A stretch of DNA of 64,000 bases from a halophilic archaeon SHRA6 (GTDB lineage Archaea > Halobacteriota > Halobacteria > Halobacteriales > Haloferacaceae): positions 1 to 64,000 of the forward strand of contig SOPS01000005.1 in the NCBI GenBank assembly GCA_005239175.1, given 5' to 3'. Position 1 is the stretch's first letter, and the number at the start of each line of letters is the position of its first letter. Position numbers and translations under genes: made by a program. Shown piece by piece: positions 40,810 through 49,515 of the stretch. The notes below the pieces were generated by a model. It searched no databases. It was given only the letters and a program-made list of their open reading frames with translations, and was not told where the DNA came from.

Positions 40810-42288
40810 TTAGACGTCAGTGAACCCGCTGTGGAACCCGACGAGCTTCTCTCGCGAGAAGTGTTCGAGCGCATATTTGATGCCTTCCTTGCCGACACCT
40901 GAGTCTTTGAAGCCGCCGTATGGCATGTGGTCGGCCCGGAAGCCGCTGACGGTGTTGACGTTGACGCCGCCGGCGTCGATCGCGTCGGCAGCGCGTTTTG
41001 CCCGATCGATGTCCTGGGTGAAGATCCCGGCTTCGAGGCCGTAGTTCGTGTTGTTTGCCTCCTCGATCGCCGCCTCGAAGGAGTCGACGCTAATAACAGG
41101 CACGAGCGGGCCGAACGTTTCCTCGGCCGCGGCCGGCATCTCGGGAGTCACATCCGAAAGGACGGTCGGTTCGAATACCCACTCGCCGAGGTCGCCGCCG
41201 TACCGGCCCCCGCATTCGACGGTCGCACCCTGTTCGACAGTTTCCTCGAAAATCTGCACGACATCGTCGAACTGGTCGCCGTCGACCATCGAGGCAATGT
41301 CCGTTTCCTCGTCGTAGGGATCTCCGACCGTGAGATCTTCACAGGCGTCGACCAGTGCGTCGATCAGCTCGCGTTCGATCTGTTCGTCGACGATTACCCG
41401 TTCAACGCTGTTGCACACCTGTCCAGCGTTCGCACAGGCCCCACCGACGACCTGTTCGGCGGCCCGCTCGATGTCTGTGTCACTCCAGACGATCGTCGGG
41501 TCGTTGCCGCCCAGTTCGAGGGTCAGTTCGGTCATCCCGCTGTTTTCGGCGAGATACTTTCCAACTGCTGTGCTGCCGGTGAAGGAGATCGCCTCGATCG
41601 CCTCGTGGGCCAAGATCTCGTCGCCAACCACGCTGCCGCTGCCGGTGACGACGTTGACAAGTCCGTCGGGGGCTGAAGAGGCCTCCGCCGCCTCCTGAAG
41701 GCACTCGAAGAGCAGGATCGAACTGAGGGGCGTGTTGGTCGCTGGCTTGCCGACAACGGCGTTGCCAGCGGCGAGCGCCGGCCCGACCTTGTGGACCATG
41801 AGGTTGAGTGGGAAGTTGAACGGCGTTATCGCGGCGACGACGCCAAGTGGTTCGCGCTGGGTGAAACAGTGATCACGAGCGAAGCCTTTCTGCCCGTCCA
41901 TTGGGACGTACTCGCCGAACATGCGCTTGGCCTCCTCCGCGGAGAGCCGAAGCGTCTGGACCGCCCGATCGACCTCCGTGCGTGCCTCACCGATCGGTTT
42001 TCCTTGCTCGCCCGTGATGACATTCGCAACCGTTTCTGCCCGGCTATCGAGCCGATCAGCGGCATCGGACAATAGCTCGTATCGCTCGTACGCCGAAAGC
42101 GACGTCGCCTCGAACGCCGCCTCCGCGGCGTCGATCGCGTCGGTGACTTCCGCTTTGGTCGCCAACGGCACTGATCCGATCTGCTCACCCGTGTATGGGT
42201 GAATCACCGCTGTCCGATCGTCTCCCGATACCCACTCGCCGCCAATAAGCATCCGTTTGTCGAGGCTCGAGACTGTGTCTAGGCTCAT
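40810..42288 (-). CDS. NAD(P)-dependent aldehyde dehydrogenase
   Basis: A 492-residue aldehyde dehydrogenase. The cofactor and catalytic motifs are ITPFNFPLNLMVHKVGPALAAGN, SFTGSTAVGKYL, the Glu in LTLELGGNDP, the nucleophile in GACANAGQVCNSVERV, and EETFGPLVPVI near the end. In the cluster it could oxidise glycolaldehyde to glycolate (aldolase branch) or 2-ketoglutarate semialdehyde (dehydratase branch); the sequence alone does not decide. It ends 14 bp from the xylose dehydrogenase end, and its promoter (CTTATTTTTC box) is shared with the divergent keto-deoxy-acid enzyme gene. The start at ATG 42288 removes a non-homologous extension. Confidence 0.9.
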   Translation of the reverse strand: MSLDTVSSLDKRMLIGGEWVSGDDRTAVIHPYTGEQIGSVPLATKAEVTDAIDAAEAAFEATSLSAYERYELLSDAADRLDSRAETVANVITGEQGKPIGEARTEVDRAVQTLRLSAEEAKRMFGEYVPMDGQKGFARDHCFTQREPLGVVAAITPFNFPLNLMVHKVGPALAAGNAVVGKPATNTPLSSILLFECLQEAAEASSAPDGLVNVVTGSGSVVGDEILAHEAIEAISFTGSTAVGKYLAENSGMTELTLELGGNDPTIVWSDTDIERAAEQVVGGACANAGQVCNSVERVIVDEQIERELIDALVDACEDLTVGDPYDEETDIASMVDGDQFDDVVQIFEETVEQGATVECGGRYGGDLGEWVFEPTVLSDVTPEMPAAAEETFGPLVPVISVDSFEAAIEEANNTNYGLEAGIFTQDIDRAKRAADAIDAGGVNVNTVSGFRADHMPYGGFKDSGVGKEGIKYALEHFSREKLVGFHSGFTDV

Positions 42289-42377
42289 GTGCAAATGATC
42301 GCGAAACTGAAAAATAAGTCTTCCGCCGCGCTCAAATCCATCACAAAATATAACTTCCATGTGTACCACTACCAAGT

Positions 42378-43280
42378 ATGACATTGTCGGGAACTGTCGT
42401 TCCCATGGCTACGCCTATCGACGGGAACGGACAGAAAATCGATACGGAGACCCTCGAACGCTTCACGAGTATGTTGGTCGAAAATGGGGTCCATGGACTG
42501 TTCCCCGGGAGTTCGATCGGAGAGTTCTCCAGTCTCGGTATCGATGAACACGAGACGGTTATCCAGACGGTCACGTCTGCTGCTGGGACTGACACGCGGG
42601 TGCTTGCGGGGTGTTGCGGCACGAGCATCCGAGAGGTCCGAACGAAACTCGAGGCCGCAGCGTCCGCAGGTGCTGACGCCGCTGTCGTCGTCACCCCGTA
42701 TTATCTGGAGACGACCCAGGAGGGATTGTGCCGGTTTTTTTTCGAGCTGGCTGACGAGAGCCCACTCCCGCTGCTTTTGTACAACATTCCGGGGCTTACC
42801 GGAAACGAAATTACCGCCGAAACGGTCGCAAGGCTCGCCGAACACGACGCCATCGTCGGTCTGAAAGACACATCGGGCGATCTGATTTATTTACACGACG
42901 TGCTCGTTTCGACTCCGGACTCGTTTTCGGTGTTCAACGGAATGACCGCAACCGCCGTCGCCTCACTCGATCTCGGACTGGACGGCATTATCGCCGGGCC
43001 CGCGAACGTATTTCCCGCTGAGTTAGTCGAGCTGTACGAGGCCCACCGTCGCGGTGATCAACGAACCGTCTCACGGATATCGAGCAATGTGGTCATGCCG
43101 CTCGTCAGTACGTACCAAGATATGCCGACCGCAGCGGCGATCAAACACCTCGTCGATCTCAACGGGCTCGATATTGGTGGGCCACTCCCCCCACTTGCTC
43201 CGCTTTCGCCCGAGCAAGGCCAGCAACTACGAGAGTGCTACAATCAAGTCACCGAAGCGGTGAACACGGTCACTCGGTAG
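42378..43280 (+). CDS. DapA-family 2-keto-3-deoxy-sugar-acid aldolase or dehydratase
   Basis: A 300-residue class I lyase of the dihydrodipicolinate synthase family. The phosphate/carboxylate-binding GSSIGEFSSL replaces the usual GTTGE. VVVTPYYL, LLYNIPGLTGNEIT (Tyr135) and VGLKDTSGD (Schiff-base Lys163) are present. The family includes KDG aldolase and 2-keto-3-deoxy-pentonate dehydratase or aldolase. In this cluster the substrate is probably 2-keto-3-deoxyxylonate, giving pyruvate plus glycolaldehyde (aldolase) or 2-ketoglutarate semialdehyde (dehydratase). A CAAAATATAAC box 25-30 bases upstream suggests a leaderless mRNA. Confidence 0.87.
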   Translation: MTLSGTVVPMATPIDGNGQKIDTETLERFTSMLVENGVHGLFPGSSIGEFSSLGIDEHETVIQTVTSAAGTDTRVLAGCCGTSIREVRTKLEAAASAGADAAVVVTPYYLETTQEGLCRFFFELADESPLPLLLYNIPGLTGNEITAETVARLAEHDAIVGLKDTSGDLIYLHDVLVSTPDSFSVFNGMTATAVASLDLGLDGIIAGPANVFPAELVELYEAHRRGDQRTVSRISSNVVMPLVSTYQDMPTAAAIKHLVDLNGLDIGGPLPPLAPLSPEQGQQLRECYNQVTEAVNTVTR

Positions 43281-43348
43281 CGATCACGGGGTCGATCGCC
43301 GTCTTATCGTTTTGAGAAAGTACGGACACCACCGAAACGCCCTGCAGT

Positions 43349-44293
43349 TCAGGCCTTGCCGACGCCAGCGGTCATCCCCTCGACAATCTTCTTTTGGAAG
43401 ACGAGCATAAACACCATCAGCGGAAGGATCGACATGAACACAGCAGCCGTGATCGTTCCCCACGGAGAGTTGAACTGTCCGCCGAAGAGCGCAATTCCGA
43501 CGGTGATCGTCCGGCGGGAGTCGTTGGTCATGAACGTTAACGCGAACAGGAACTCGTTCCAGGCGTAAATGAACACGATAATGGCCGTGGTCGCCATCGC
43601 CGGCATCGACACCGGCAGGATGATTCGAAAGAGCACGCCAACTCGCGAGAGCCCGTCCATGAGCCCGGCTTCTTCCAGTGAGTCTGGAAGCTCGTTGAAG
43701 TACGCCTGGAAGATCCAGACGGCGAAGGGCATCTGGAAGGCCGCGTACGGCAGGATCAGTCCCAGATACTGGTTCAGCCCGAAGAACGGCCCGAAGACAG
43801 TCCCTTGCAGGTCGATCGCCAACCTGTACAGCGGAATCAGCCGCGAGACGAACGGCAGCAGCGCCGCGAACAGGATGATGAGCAACACCTGTAGCTTGTA
43901 TTGGAACCGGAGCCGCGAGAGGGCGTACCCCGCCATCGCTCCCAGAATGACGTCGATGATCGCTGTCCCGGAGGCGACGATCGCACTGTTGACTAGATAC
44001 CGTCCAACCGGTCGCTCTTGCAGTGCAACGCGGTAGTTCTCGAGTGTCAGTGGGAACTGCTGGACCACAGCCAGCTCGCCGTCTTGCATCGTGATCGTGT
44101 ACGGGAGGAACTCCTGTGGGAAGACGAATAGCTCTGAAGGTGGTTTCAGCGAGCTAAGGAGGATCCAAAAGACCGGGAACATCGAGATTGCGACCATCGC
44201 AAGCACCGAGCCGTAAAATCCCAGGCGCTTGCCGATCTTCCAGAGCCCGATATCCTCAACACGGAGGTTTCGAGCTGAATCGAGGACGCTCAT
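43349..44293 (-). CDS. Sugar ABC transporter permease, MalG type
   Basis: A 314-residue permease with six membrane helices. The N-terminal helix (SVLAMVAISMFPVFWILLSSLKP) and the EAGLMDGLSRVGVLFRIILPVSMPAMATTAII EAA-loop region are typical of MalG/AraQ-type (CUT1) permeases. It ends the operon of binding protein, permease 1 and permease 2, and its start is one base after the stop of permease 1. The ATPase is not here but at 54440, after the alpha-xylosidase. Substrate is expected to be a xyloside or xylo-oligosaccharide from the neighbouring glycosidases. Confidence 0.9.
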   Translation of the reverse strand: MSVLDSARNLRVEDIGLWKIGKRLGFYGSVLAMVAISMFPVFWILLSSLKPPSELFVFPQEFLPYTITMQDGELAVVQQFPLTLENYRVALQERPVGRYLVNSAIVASGTAIIDVILGAMAGYALSRLRFQYKLQVLLIILFAALLPFVSRLIPLYRLAIDLQGTVFGPFFGLNQYLGLILPYAAFQMPFAVWIFQAYFNELPDSLEEAGLMDGLSRVGVLFRIILPVSMPAMATTAIIVFIYAWNEFLFALTFMTNDSRRTITVGIALFGGQFNSPWGTITAAVFMSILPLMVFMLVFQKKIVEGMTAGVGKA

Positions 44294-44294
44294 C

Positions 44295-45272
44295 TCAGCG
44301 CACCTCCGGATCGTACAGCGTCGCAACGTACACGAGTGCGATCGCGAGTGCAATCATCGTGATGACAGTTGCGGCCGCTGAGCCGAGCGCGAACCCACCG
44401 TTTGTCGGGCCCGGGTTGTTGTAGGCGGCCTGCTGGGTGTACAACACGAGCGTCGTCGTCGCTTCTCCCGGGCCACCACCAGTGAGTCCGTACGGCAGGC
44501 CGAACGCCTGAAACGCCGGGAGCGTCCGGAAGATAAGCGCGACCAGAATCGTCGGTTTAAGCAGCGGCAGAGTGATATCTCGGAATCGGCGCCAGCGAGA
44601 GGCGCCGTCCATCCGTGCAGACTCGTAGAGGTGATCCGGAATACTCGACAACCCCGCAAGGAGGATCAGTGCCATGAATGACGTCGTCTTCCAGATCGTG
44701 ATGCCTGTCATCGAGTACAGCGCAACATCGGGGATAGATAAGAACGGGTACGGACTCGAGAGAATACCGACTCGGACGAGAATATCGCTTATTACTCCGT
44801 ATTCGGGGTTCAACAGCCACGCCCAGATCTTCGCGTTGATCACCGTCGGCAGCGCCCACGGAAAGAGAATCGCTGCCTGCGCGAGGTATTTCCATTTGAA
44901 CTCAGATTTCAGCAACAACGCGAGACCCAGCCCGAACACCAGTTCGATCGGCACGCTCACGAACGTATAAAACAGGCTAACACCAAGCGCGTTCCAGAAA
45001 CTGGCGTCGGTGAACAACTTTTCGTAGTTCGCGATACCGACAAACTCGAAGGGTTGAGTCGGTGTCTGAATCACATATCCCGAGTGGAGGCTCGCCCAGA
45101 CCGTGTCGACGATTGGGTAAAACGAGACTGCCAGAAGGAACAAAAGCACCGGCGTCAAAAGCGCCACCGCGAGCTCCTCTTCGGTAATTCTGAGATTGCG
45201 ATACCGCCTGAGCCGTCCGCGAAGGTCTTCCTCGCCGAAACGGACCCGTTCGTCTGTCGGTGAGCCTGCCAT
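44295..45272 (-). CDS. Sugar ABC transporter permease, MalF/UgpA type
   Basis: A 325-residue CUT1-family permease. The first helix (ELAVALLTPVLLFLLAVSFYPIVDTVW) and EAA-loop ESARMDGASRWRRFRDITLPLLKPTILVAL are clear. About six helices are present. It precedes permease 2 by one base and follows the binding-protein gene after 132 bp on the same strand. ATG 45272 is used; an upstream in-frame codon would add only basic residues. Confidence 0.9.
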   Translation of the reverse strand: MAGSPTDERVRFGEEDLRGRLRRYRNLRITEEELAVALLTPVLLFLLAVSFYPIVDTVWASLHSGYVIQTPTQPFEFVGIANYEKLFTDASFWNALGVSLFYTFVSVPIELVFGLGLALLLKSEFKWKYLAQAAILFPWALPTVINAKIWAWLLNPEYGVISDILVRVGILSSPYPFLSIPDVALYSMTGITIWKTTSFMALILLAGLSSIPDHLYESARMDGASRWRRFRDITLPLLKPTILVALIFRTLPAFQAFGLPYGLTGGGPGEATTTLVLYTQQAAYNNPGPTNGGFALGSAAATVITMIALAIALVYVATLYDPEVR

Positions 45273-45404
45273 TGTCCTCCATTGCCCTCTCATCGATCAT
45301 AAATGTGTCTACCCGTATCATGACACCAATACACAAGCAGTCAGCTAATCGACAGACGAACGAACCACACAGTGGGGAATACCCGTTCCCGATCGAGTCG
45401 CCAG

Positions 45405-46802
45405 CTATCCTTCGTTGATATCGCTGTCGATCTGGTCTTGGGCGTCGTCAAGTGCCTCCTGTGGTGTCTTTTGTTCAGTCAGCGCGTTGTTGCACTCCGT
45501 GTAGACGATGTTCGACCACTGAGAGTAGCTCGGAATCGCCGGGCGAGCACTTGTCCGGTTGAGAATCTCGCTGAACCGATCGAGGAACGCCGGCTTGTCA
45601 GCGTCGCTGTCCTCCCAATAGCTATCCTCGTAGAGGTCAGCACGGACCGGCAGTCGACTGCGTTCAGCAGCAAGCTGTTCTTGGGCCTCTGCGGTCCCGA
45701 CATAGTTCGCGAGCTCCTGGGCAGCGTCAACGTTCTCCGAGAAGTTGTTGATAAAGAGGCTCCACCCACCGATACACGAGTTGTTCGCGTCCTCGTGGCC
45801 CTCGGCGGTCGGCATCGTCGTCACAGCGAATTTGTCGGTAACCGGAGTATCGTCCTGGAAGAGCGAGTACGCGTACGGCCAGTTCCGCATGAAGATCGTG
45901 CTGCCCTGCTGGAACGTCTGTCTGTTTCCGTCTGTTCCGCTCGACGGGATCGACTGCGGCGTGATCTCGTACTCGTAGATCAGATCGACAGCGTGCTGGA
46001 GCGCGTCCACACCCTCTTGGGTATTAACCACGAGGTTTCCGTCACCGTCGTGGACGGAGCCGCCCATTCCCCACAGCCAGTTGAGCCACATAATGGTAAG
46101 TCCCTCGTTGGAACCACCCTGCCAGATGTAGCCATTGAGGTCTTCGTCAGACTGTTCCATGACGTCCTGAGCAATGTTGACGAGTTCCATGTACGTTGAC
46201 GGCGGCTCGTCGTAGCCGGCCTCTTCGAGAAGGTCAGTCCGATAGTACAACCCATTCGCGTCAGTGAACATCGGCATCCCGTACAGCGAGTCGTCTATCG
46301 TCACGGTCTCGACGGGTGTCTCAAGCATCTCGTCAGTGAGCCCGTTGGGATCGTTGACCTCGGCGGCCCAGCCGGCGTTGACGAACTCGGCGGGCCAGAC
46401 GACGTCCATCATTCCAACGTCGAACTCCGATGACTGCGCGGCGAACTGGTTGACGTAGTATTCGCGGGTCGAACTCGATTCAGCCGGGGTCGATTGGGCC
46501 TCGAGCGTCGCGCCAGTCTGGCTGTCGTACGCTTCTTTGAAATCGCCAGCCGATGGCTCGAACGAGGAGATGTGGACGAAGTTTATTGTCCCAGAGACGG
46601 AGCCATCTCCATTCCCGTTACCGTCACCGTTGCCGTCGCCGTTCCCATTGCCGTTACCTCCATTTCCGTTACCGTCGCCGTTCCCATTGCCGTTACCTCC
46701 ATTTCCATTCCCACCAGTACAACCGGCAATGAGCGCTGCTCCGCCAACGCTCGCTCCTTTGAGTATCTGCCGTCGCCTAACCGTATCGTCTTTCCAGACC
46801 AT
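45405..46802 (-). CDS. Sugar ABC transporter substrate-binding lipoprotein
   Basis: A 465-residue Tat lipoprotein: RRRQILKGASVGGAALIAGC (10-29) with the lipid Cys at the end. Then comes a glycine-asparagine linker of about 45 residues (GNGNGDG repeats) that tethers the binding domain to the membrane surface. The binding part is CUT1 type: FDVGMMDVVWPAEFVNAGWAAEVN, LYGMPMFTDANGLYYRTDLLEEAGYDEPPSTY and GWSLFINNFSENVDAAQELANYV. It brings a sugar to the two permeases. A CTTATATAA box (46825-46833) about 27 bases before ATG 46802 suggests a leaderless mRNA. Confidence 0.92.
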   Translation of the reverse strand: MVWKDDTVRRRQILKGASVGGAALIAGCTGGNGNGGNGNGNGDGNGNGGNGNGNGDGNGDGNGNGDGSVSGTINFVHISSFEPSAGDFKEAYDSQTGATLEAQSTPAESSSTREYYVNQFAAQSSEFDVGMMDVVWPAEFVNAGWAAEVNDPNGLTDEMLETPVETVTIDDSLYGMPMFTDANGLYYRTDLLEEAGYDEPPSTYMELVNIAQDVMEQSDEDLNGYIWQGGSNEGLTIMWLNWLWGMGGSVHDGDGNLVVNTQEGVDALQHAVDLIYEYEITPQSIPSSGTDGNRQTFQQGSTIFMRNWPYAYSLFQDDTPVTDKFAVTTMPTAEGHEDANNSCIGGWSLFINNFSENVDAAQELANYVGTAEAQEQLAAERSRLPVRADLYEDSYWEDSDADKPAFLDRFSEILNRTSARPAIPSYSQWSNIVYTECNNALTEQKTPQEALDDAQDQIDSDINEG

Positions 46803-46938
46803 ACACCACATACAATAATGACAATTATATAAGTTTTTATTCTATATTTGACAGTTAGCGGCCGTGACGTCATTTGAGTGCCCAACCGACCGTCCAATGA
46901 CAACGCAATCGACCCGTACCGGTATCCGGCGCGCGGTA

Positions 46939-47919
46939 TCAGAGAATCGTCATCACCGCGATGTATGCGAGCGAGGATACGATCGCGAACTGCAGAAAGA
47001 TGACCACAATTGGGCGGATCCCAGCTGATCGGAACGCTCGAGGGTTCAGCTCGATACCAAGACCAACGAACGCAAGCGTGAACAGCCAGTCGCTGGTAGT
47101 CGACACGGATGCCAGCGCAGATTCGGACAGCAAGCCCGTGTTAGCGAGTATCGCGACCAGCACAAATCCGACAAGGAACTTCGGAAACCGCGACCAGATC
47201 CGGGTCACGTCAGTTCTATTCGTGTCTGTTGTATACCGGATGGCGTACGCAACCGCAAGGACGCCGATGAACGAATTCCGGATCAGCTTTGTGACGGTTG
47301 CCCATTGGCCTGCGGTGTCGGACATCGAAAAGCCGACCGCGGCGGCGGGACCGGTACTGAAGAGGCTCAGACCCGCCCAGACGCCAAACAGTCGATCGGG
47401 TACCCCAAGCACTGCGCCGACAATCGGAAACACGACGATCGTGATTGCATCAAAGAGCAACACCGTCGCTGCGGCGTACGTGATTGCGCTCTCATCGCTT
47501 TCGATCGCCTGCCCCACCGCAAGCACTGCCGACACCCCACACACACTGCCGCCAGCCGCCAACAGCGGACGGGTGTCCGCATCAGCACCCAGCAGGCGAC
47601 CGAGCACTTCGACAATGGCAACCCCGAACACGATCACCCCGACTGCCAGCAGCGCGACGGTGGGGCCAGTCGAGACGAGTTGGTCGATCGCCAGACTTGC
47701 TCCAAGCAAGACAATACCGGTCTCCAACAATAGTTTGTACCGGTTGACACCGGATTCTGCCCACGCAGGAACCCCGATCGTTGTTGCAAGAGCGACCCCC
47801 AAGACGATCGCAAGTACCAACGGATTCAACCCGGATATATCACCGAGAATCCGGGCTCCAGCGCCGAAAACGACGAGTACCAACAGACCCGGCAAGATCC
47901 GGTTGGTTGACGCGCTCAT
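46939..47919 (-). CDS. YeiH/UPF0324-family membrane protein
   Basis: A 326-residue protein with about ten hydrophobic segments. It has the family features LLLETGIVLLGASLAIDQL, LLAAGGSVCGVSAVLAVGQAI (the conserved SxCGxSA loop) and FLVGFVLVAILANTGLLS. YeiH proteins are predicted exporters, sometimes described as sulfate- or sulfonate-related, with no firm substrate. Its place inside the sugar cluster is not explained. Its start overlaps a 45-codon gene. The start ATG 47919 is taken rather than the 53-codon-longer frame, which overlaps that small gene out of phase. Confidence 0.8.
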   Translation of the reverse strand: MSASTNRILPGLLVLVVFGAGARILGDISGLNPLVLAIVLGVALATTIGVPAWAESGVNRYKLLLETGIVLLGASLAIDQLVSTGPTVALLAVGVIVFGVAIVEVLGRLLGADADTRPLLAAGGSVCGVSAVLAVGQAIESDESAITYAAATVLLFDAITIVVFPIVGAVLGVPDRLFGVWAGLSLFSTGPAAAVGFSMSDTAGQWATVTKLIRNSFIGVLAVAYAIRYTTDTNRTDVTRIWSRFPKFLVGFVLVAILANTGLLSESALASVSTTSDWLFTLAFVGLGIELNPRAFRSAGIRPIVVIFLQFAIVSSLAYIAVMTIL

Positions 47920-48056
47920 CAAAGTGAGACGGTAGCGATCAAAAGCAAAATGCCAAGACCAAGCAGTGTCGCCCGCCAGCCGCGGTCGTCCGGAATCAGT
48001 CGCTCCCGAACGACCTGGCGTGCGCGTTCGATCCGAGATAGCGGCAAGCCTTTCAT
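47919..48056 (-). CDS. Small single-helix protein coupled to YeiH gene
   Basis: A 45-codon frame from ATG 48056 encodes a basic amphipathic N-terminus (MKGLPLSRIERARQVVRERL) and one C-terminal hydrophobic helix (TLLGLGILLLIATVSL). Its stop overlaps the YeiH start by one base (TGATG), the arrangement of translational coupling. It may be a small membrane partner. There is no family evidence. Confidence 0.45.
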   Translation of the reverse strand: MKGLPLSRIERARQVVRERLIPDDRGWRATLLGLGILLLIATVSL

Positions 48057-48149
48057 ATCTTACTCCAAATCGTGCCACCAGAAGTATAAATATACCCTTT
48101 TTTTGCGCTCTACAGTCACAGCCACTCGGGGTATGCGGCTGCTATTTAT

Positions 48150-49412
48150 TCACACAATAAGAGATGAGCCGTCTGCGAGATATTCCTCGCAGAGATCACG
48201 ATTCAACCGAACGCCGAGACCGGGACCCTCCGGGAGATCGATATAGCCGTCTTCGAGAATCGGCCCGCTTCCGTCGACCCGCTCGACCATGTCGTTCCAC
48301 CACGGCACATCTCGGGAGTGGTACTCCATCATCAGGAAGTTGGGGATCGACGCAGAGGCGTGCGCGCCGGCGATCGTTCCGAGCGGGCTCGAGATGTTGT
48401 GTGAGGCGACCGGGATTCCATAGAGGTCACAGAGAGTCGCGATCTTCCGATACTCGCCGAGGCCGCCGCATTTGTTCACATCCGGAGCCGCAATGTCGAA
48501 AATGCCGTCCCGCGCTGCTTTGTTGAACTGGTGGGGTTTGACGAGGTTTTCACCCGAGAGGACCGGCAGATCGAGCGTCTCAGTGACGCGTCGTTGGGCT
48601 TCGAACTTCTCCGGTGGTACCGGATCTTCGAGGAACGCCAGGTCGAACCGCTCGAGCTTCTTCCCGAGCCGGATTGCTGTCTCAACAGTGAAGTTCCAGT
48701 GGAGGTCCATCCCGAGATCGATATCGTAGCCAATCTCCTCGCGGACGGCCTCAACGAGGCTCACCTTGTGCTCGATCGCCTCGTTGTCCATGCGGCGGTT
48801 TGCCTCGTCATACGTCTCGTGGGTCGGCACGTCAAGATCGAGCTTGAGCGCCTCGAACCCCTCGTCGACGACTTCGCGGGCGGCCCGGGCGTACGACTCT
48901 GGGGTGTAGACATCAGTAGGGTCGTAGGCTGTGGCCTCGCCGAGTGATTCCCCGCCGTGGGTATCACAGTAGATCTTGATCTCGTCGCGGTACTTCCCCC
49001 CAAGTAGTTCGTAGACCGGCACCTCGAACAGCTTGCCTTTGATGTCGTAACAGGCAGTTTCGATCGCGGTGAACGCCGCCTGTCCGATTCGCCCGGTGCC
49101 GGTATAGCGCTGTTCGAGGAGTTCGACGATTCGATCGGTGTCGAGCGGATTTTCGCCTTCGAGGTCAATTGACATGCGACCGGCCATGTCAAGGGCGGCC
49201 TCCGCGCGGAACGTCTCGCCCAGCCCGTACACCCCAGCGTCAGTCTCGACCTTGACGATCCCCCAGGTGAAGTTTCCGGCGATAGCCATCGTCTTGACGT
49301 CAGTGATTTCGACGTCCCGTTCGGCTGGCCGGTGGGTTTCGTCCATGCCCATATCTCGCCACGGAACCCCGCCGCCTTGTGGAATGCGGTAGTCTGGTTC
49401 GTCTTCCTGCAT
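48150..49412 (-). CDS. Enolase-superfamily sugar-acid dehydratase
   Basis: A 420-residue enolase-superfamily protein. The capping domain occupies about 1-150. In the barrel, LGMDLHWNFTVE, FLEDPVPPEKFE and PVLSGENLV give the metal ligands (Asp, Glu, Glu), and PDVNKCGGLGEYRKIA and IPVASHNISSPLG provide the Asp-His type acid/base region. The family includes D-xylonate, D-gluconate, galactonate and arabinonate dehydratases. Beside xylose dehydrogenase the most likely reaction is xylonate to 2-keto-3-deoxyxylonate. Haloferax uses a member of the same superfamily (XacD) for this step. Confidence 0.85.
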   Translation of the reverse strand: MQEDEPDYRIPQGGGVPWRDMGMDETHRPAERDVEITDVKTMAIAGNFTWGIVKVETDAGVYGLGETFRAEAALDMAGRMSIDLEGENPLDTDRIVELLEQRYTGTGRIGQAAFTAIETACYDIKGKLFEVPVYELLGGKYRDEIKIYCDTHGGESLGEATAYDPTDVYTPESYARAAREVVDEGFEALKLDLDVPTHETYDEANRRMDNEAIEHKVSLVEAVREEIGYDIDLGMDLHWNFTVETAIRLGKKLERFDLAFLEDPVPPEKFEAQRRVTETLDLPVLSGENLVKPHQFNKAARDGIFDIAAPDVNKCGGLGEYRKIATLCDLYGIPVASHNISSPLGTIAGAHASASIPNFLMMEYHSRDVPWWNDMVERVDGSGPILEDGYIDLPEGPGLGVRLNRDLCEEYLADGSSLIV

Positions 49413-49515
49413 CGTCTAACCGATGCAGAAAGTGTCGAATAAACCTTGTGGTGCGGTTACTCGTTTACAGGAAGACGATTGTTGGCTGCGAGTAGCGATC
49501 GCTTGAAAGAGGTCG

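Noticed and set aside
46961-47935. 324-codon open frame on the + strand
   Set aside because: Antisense of the YeiH-type gene, Ser/Thr/Asn/Pro-rich, with no recognisable domain.
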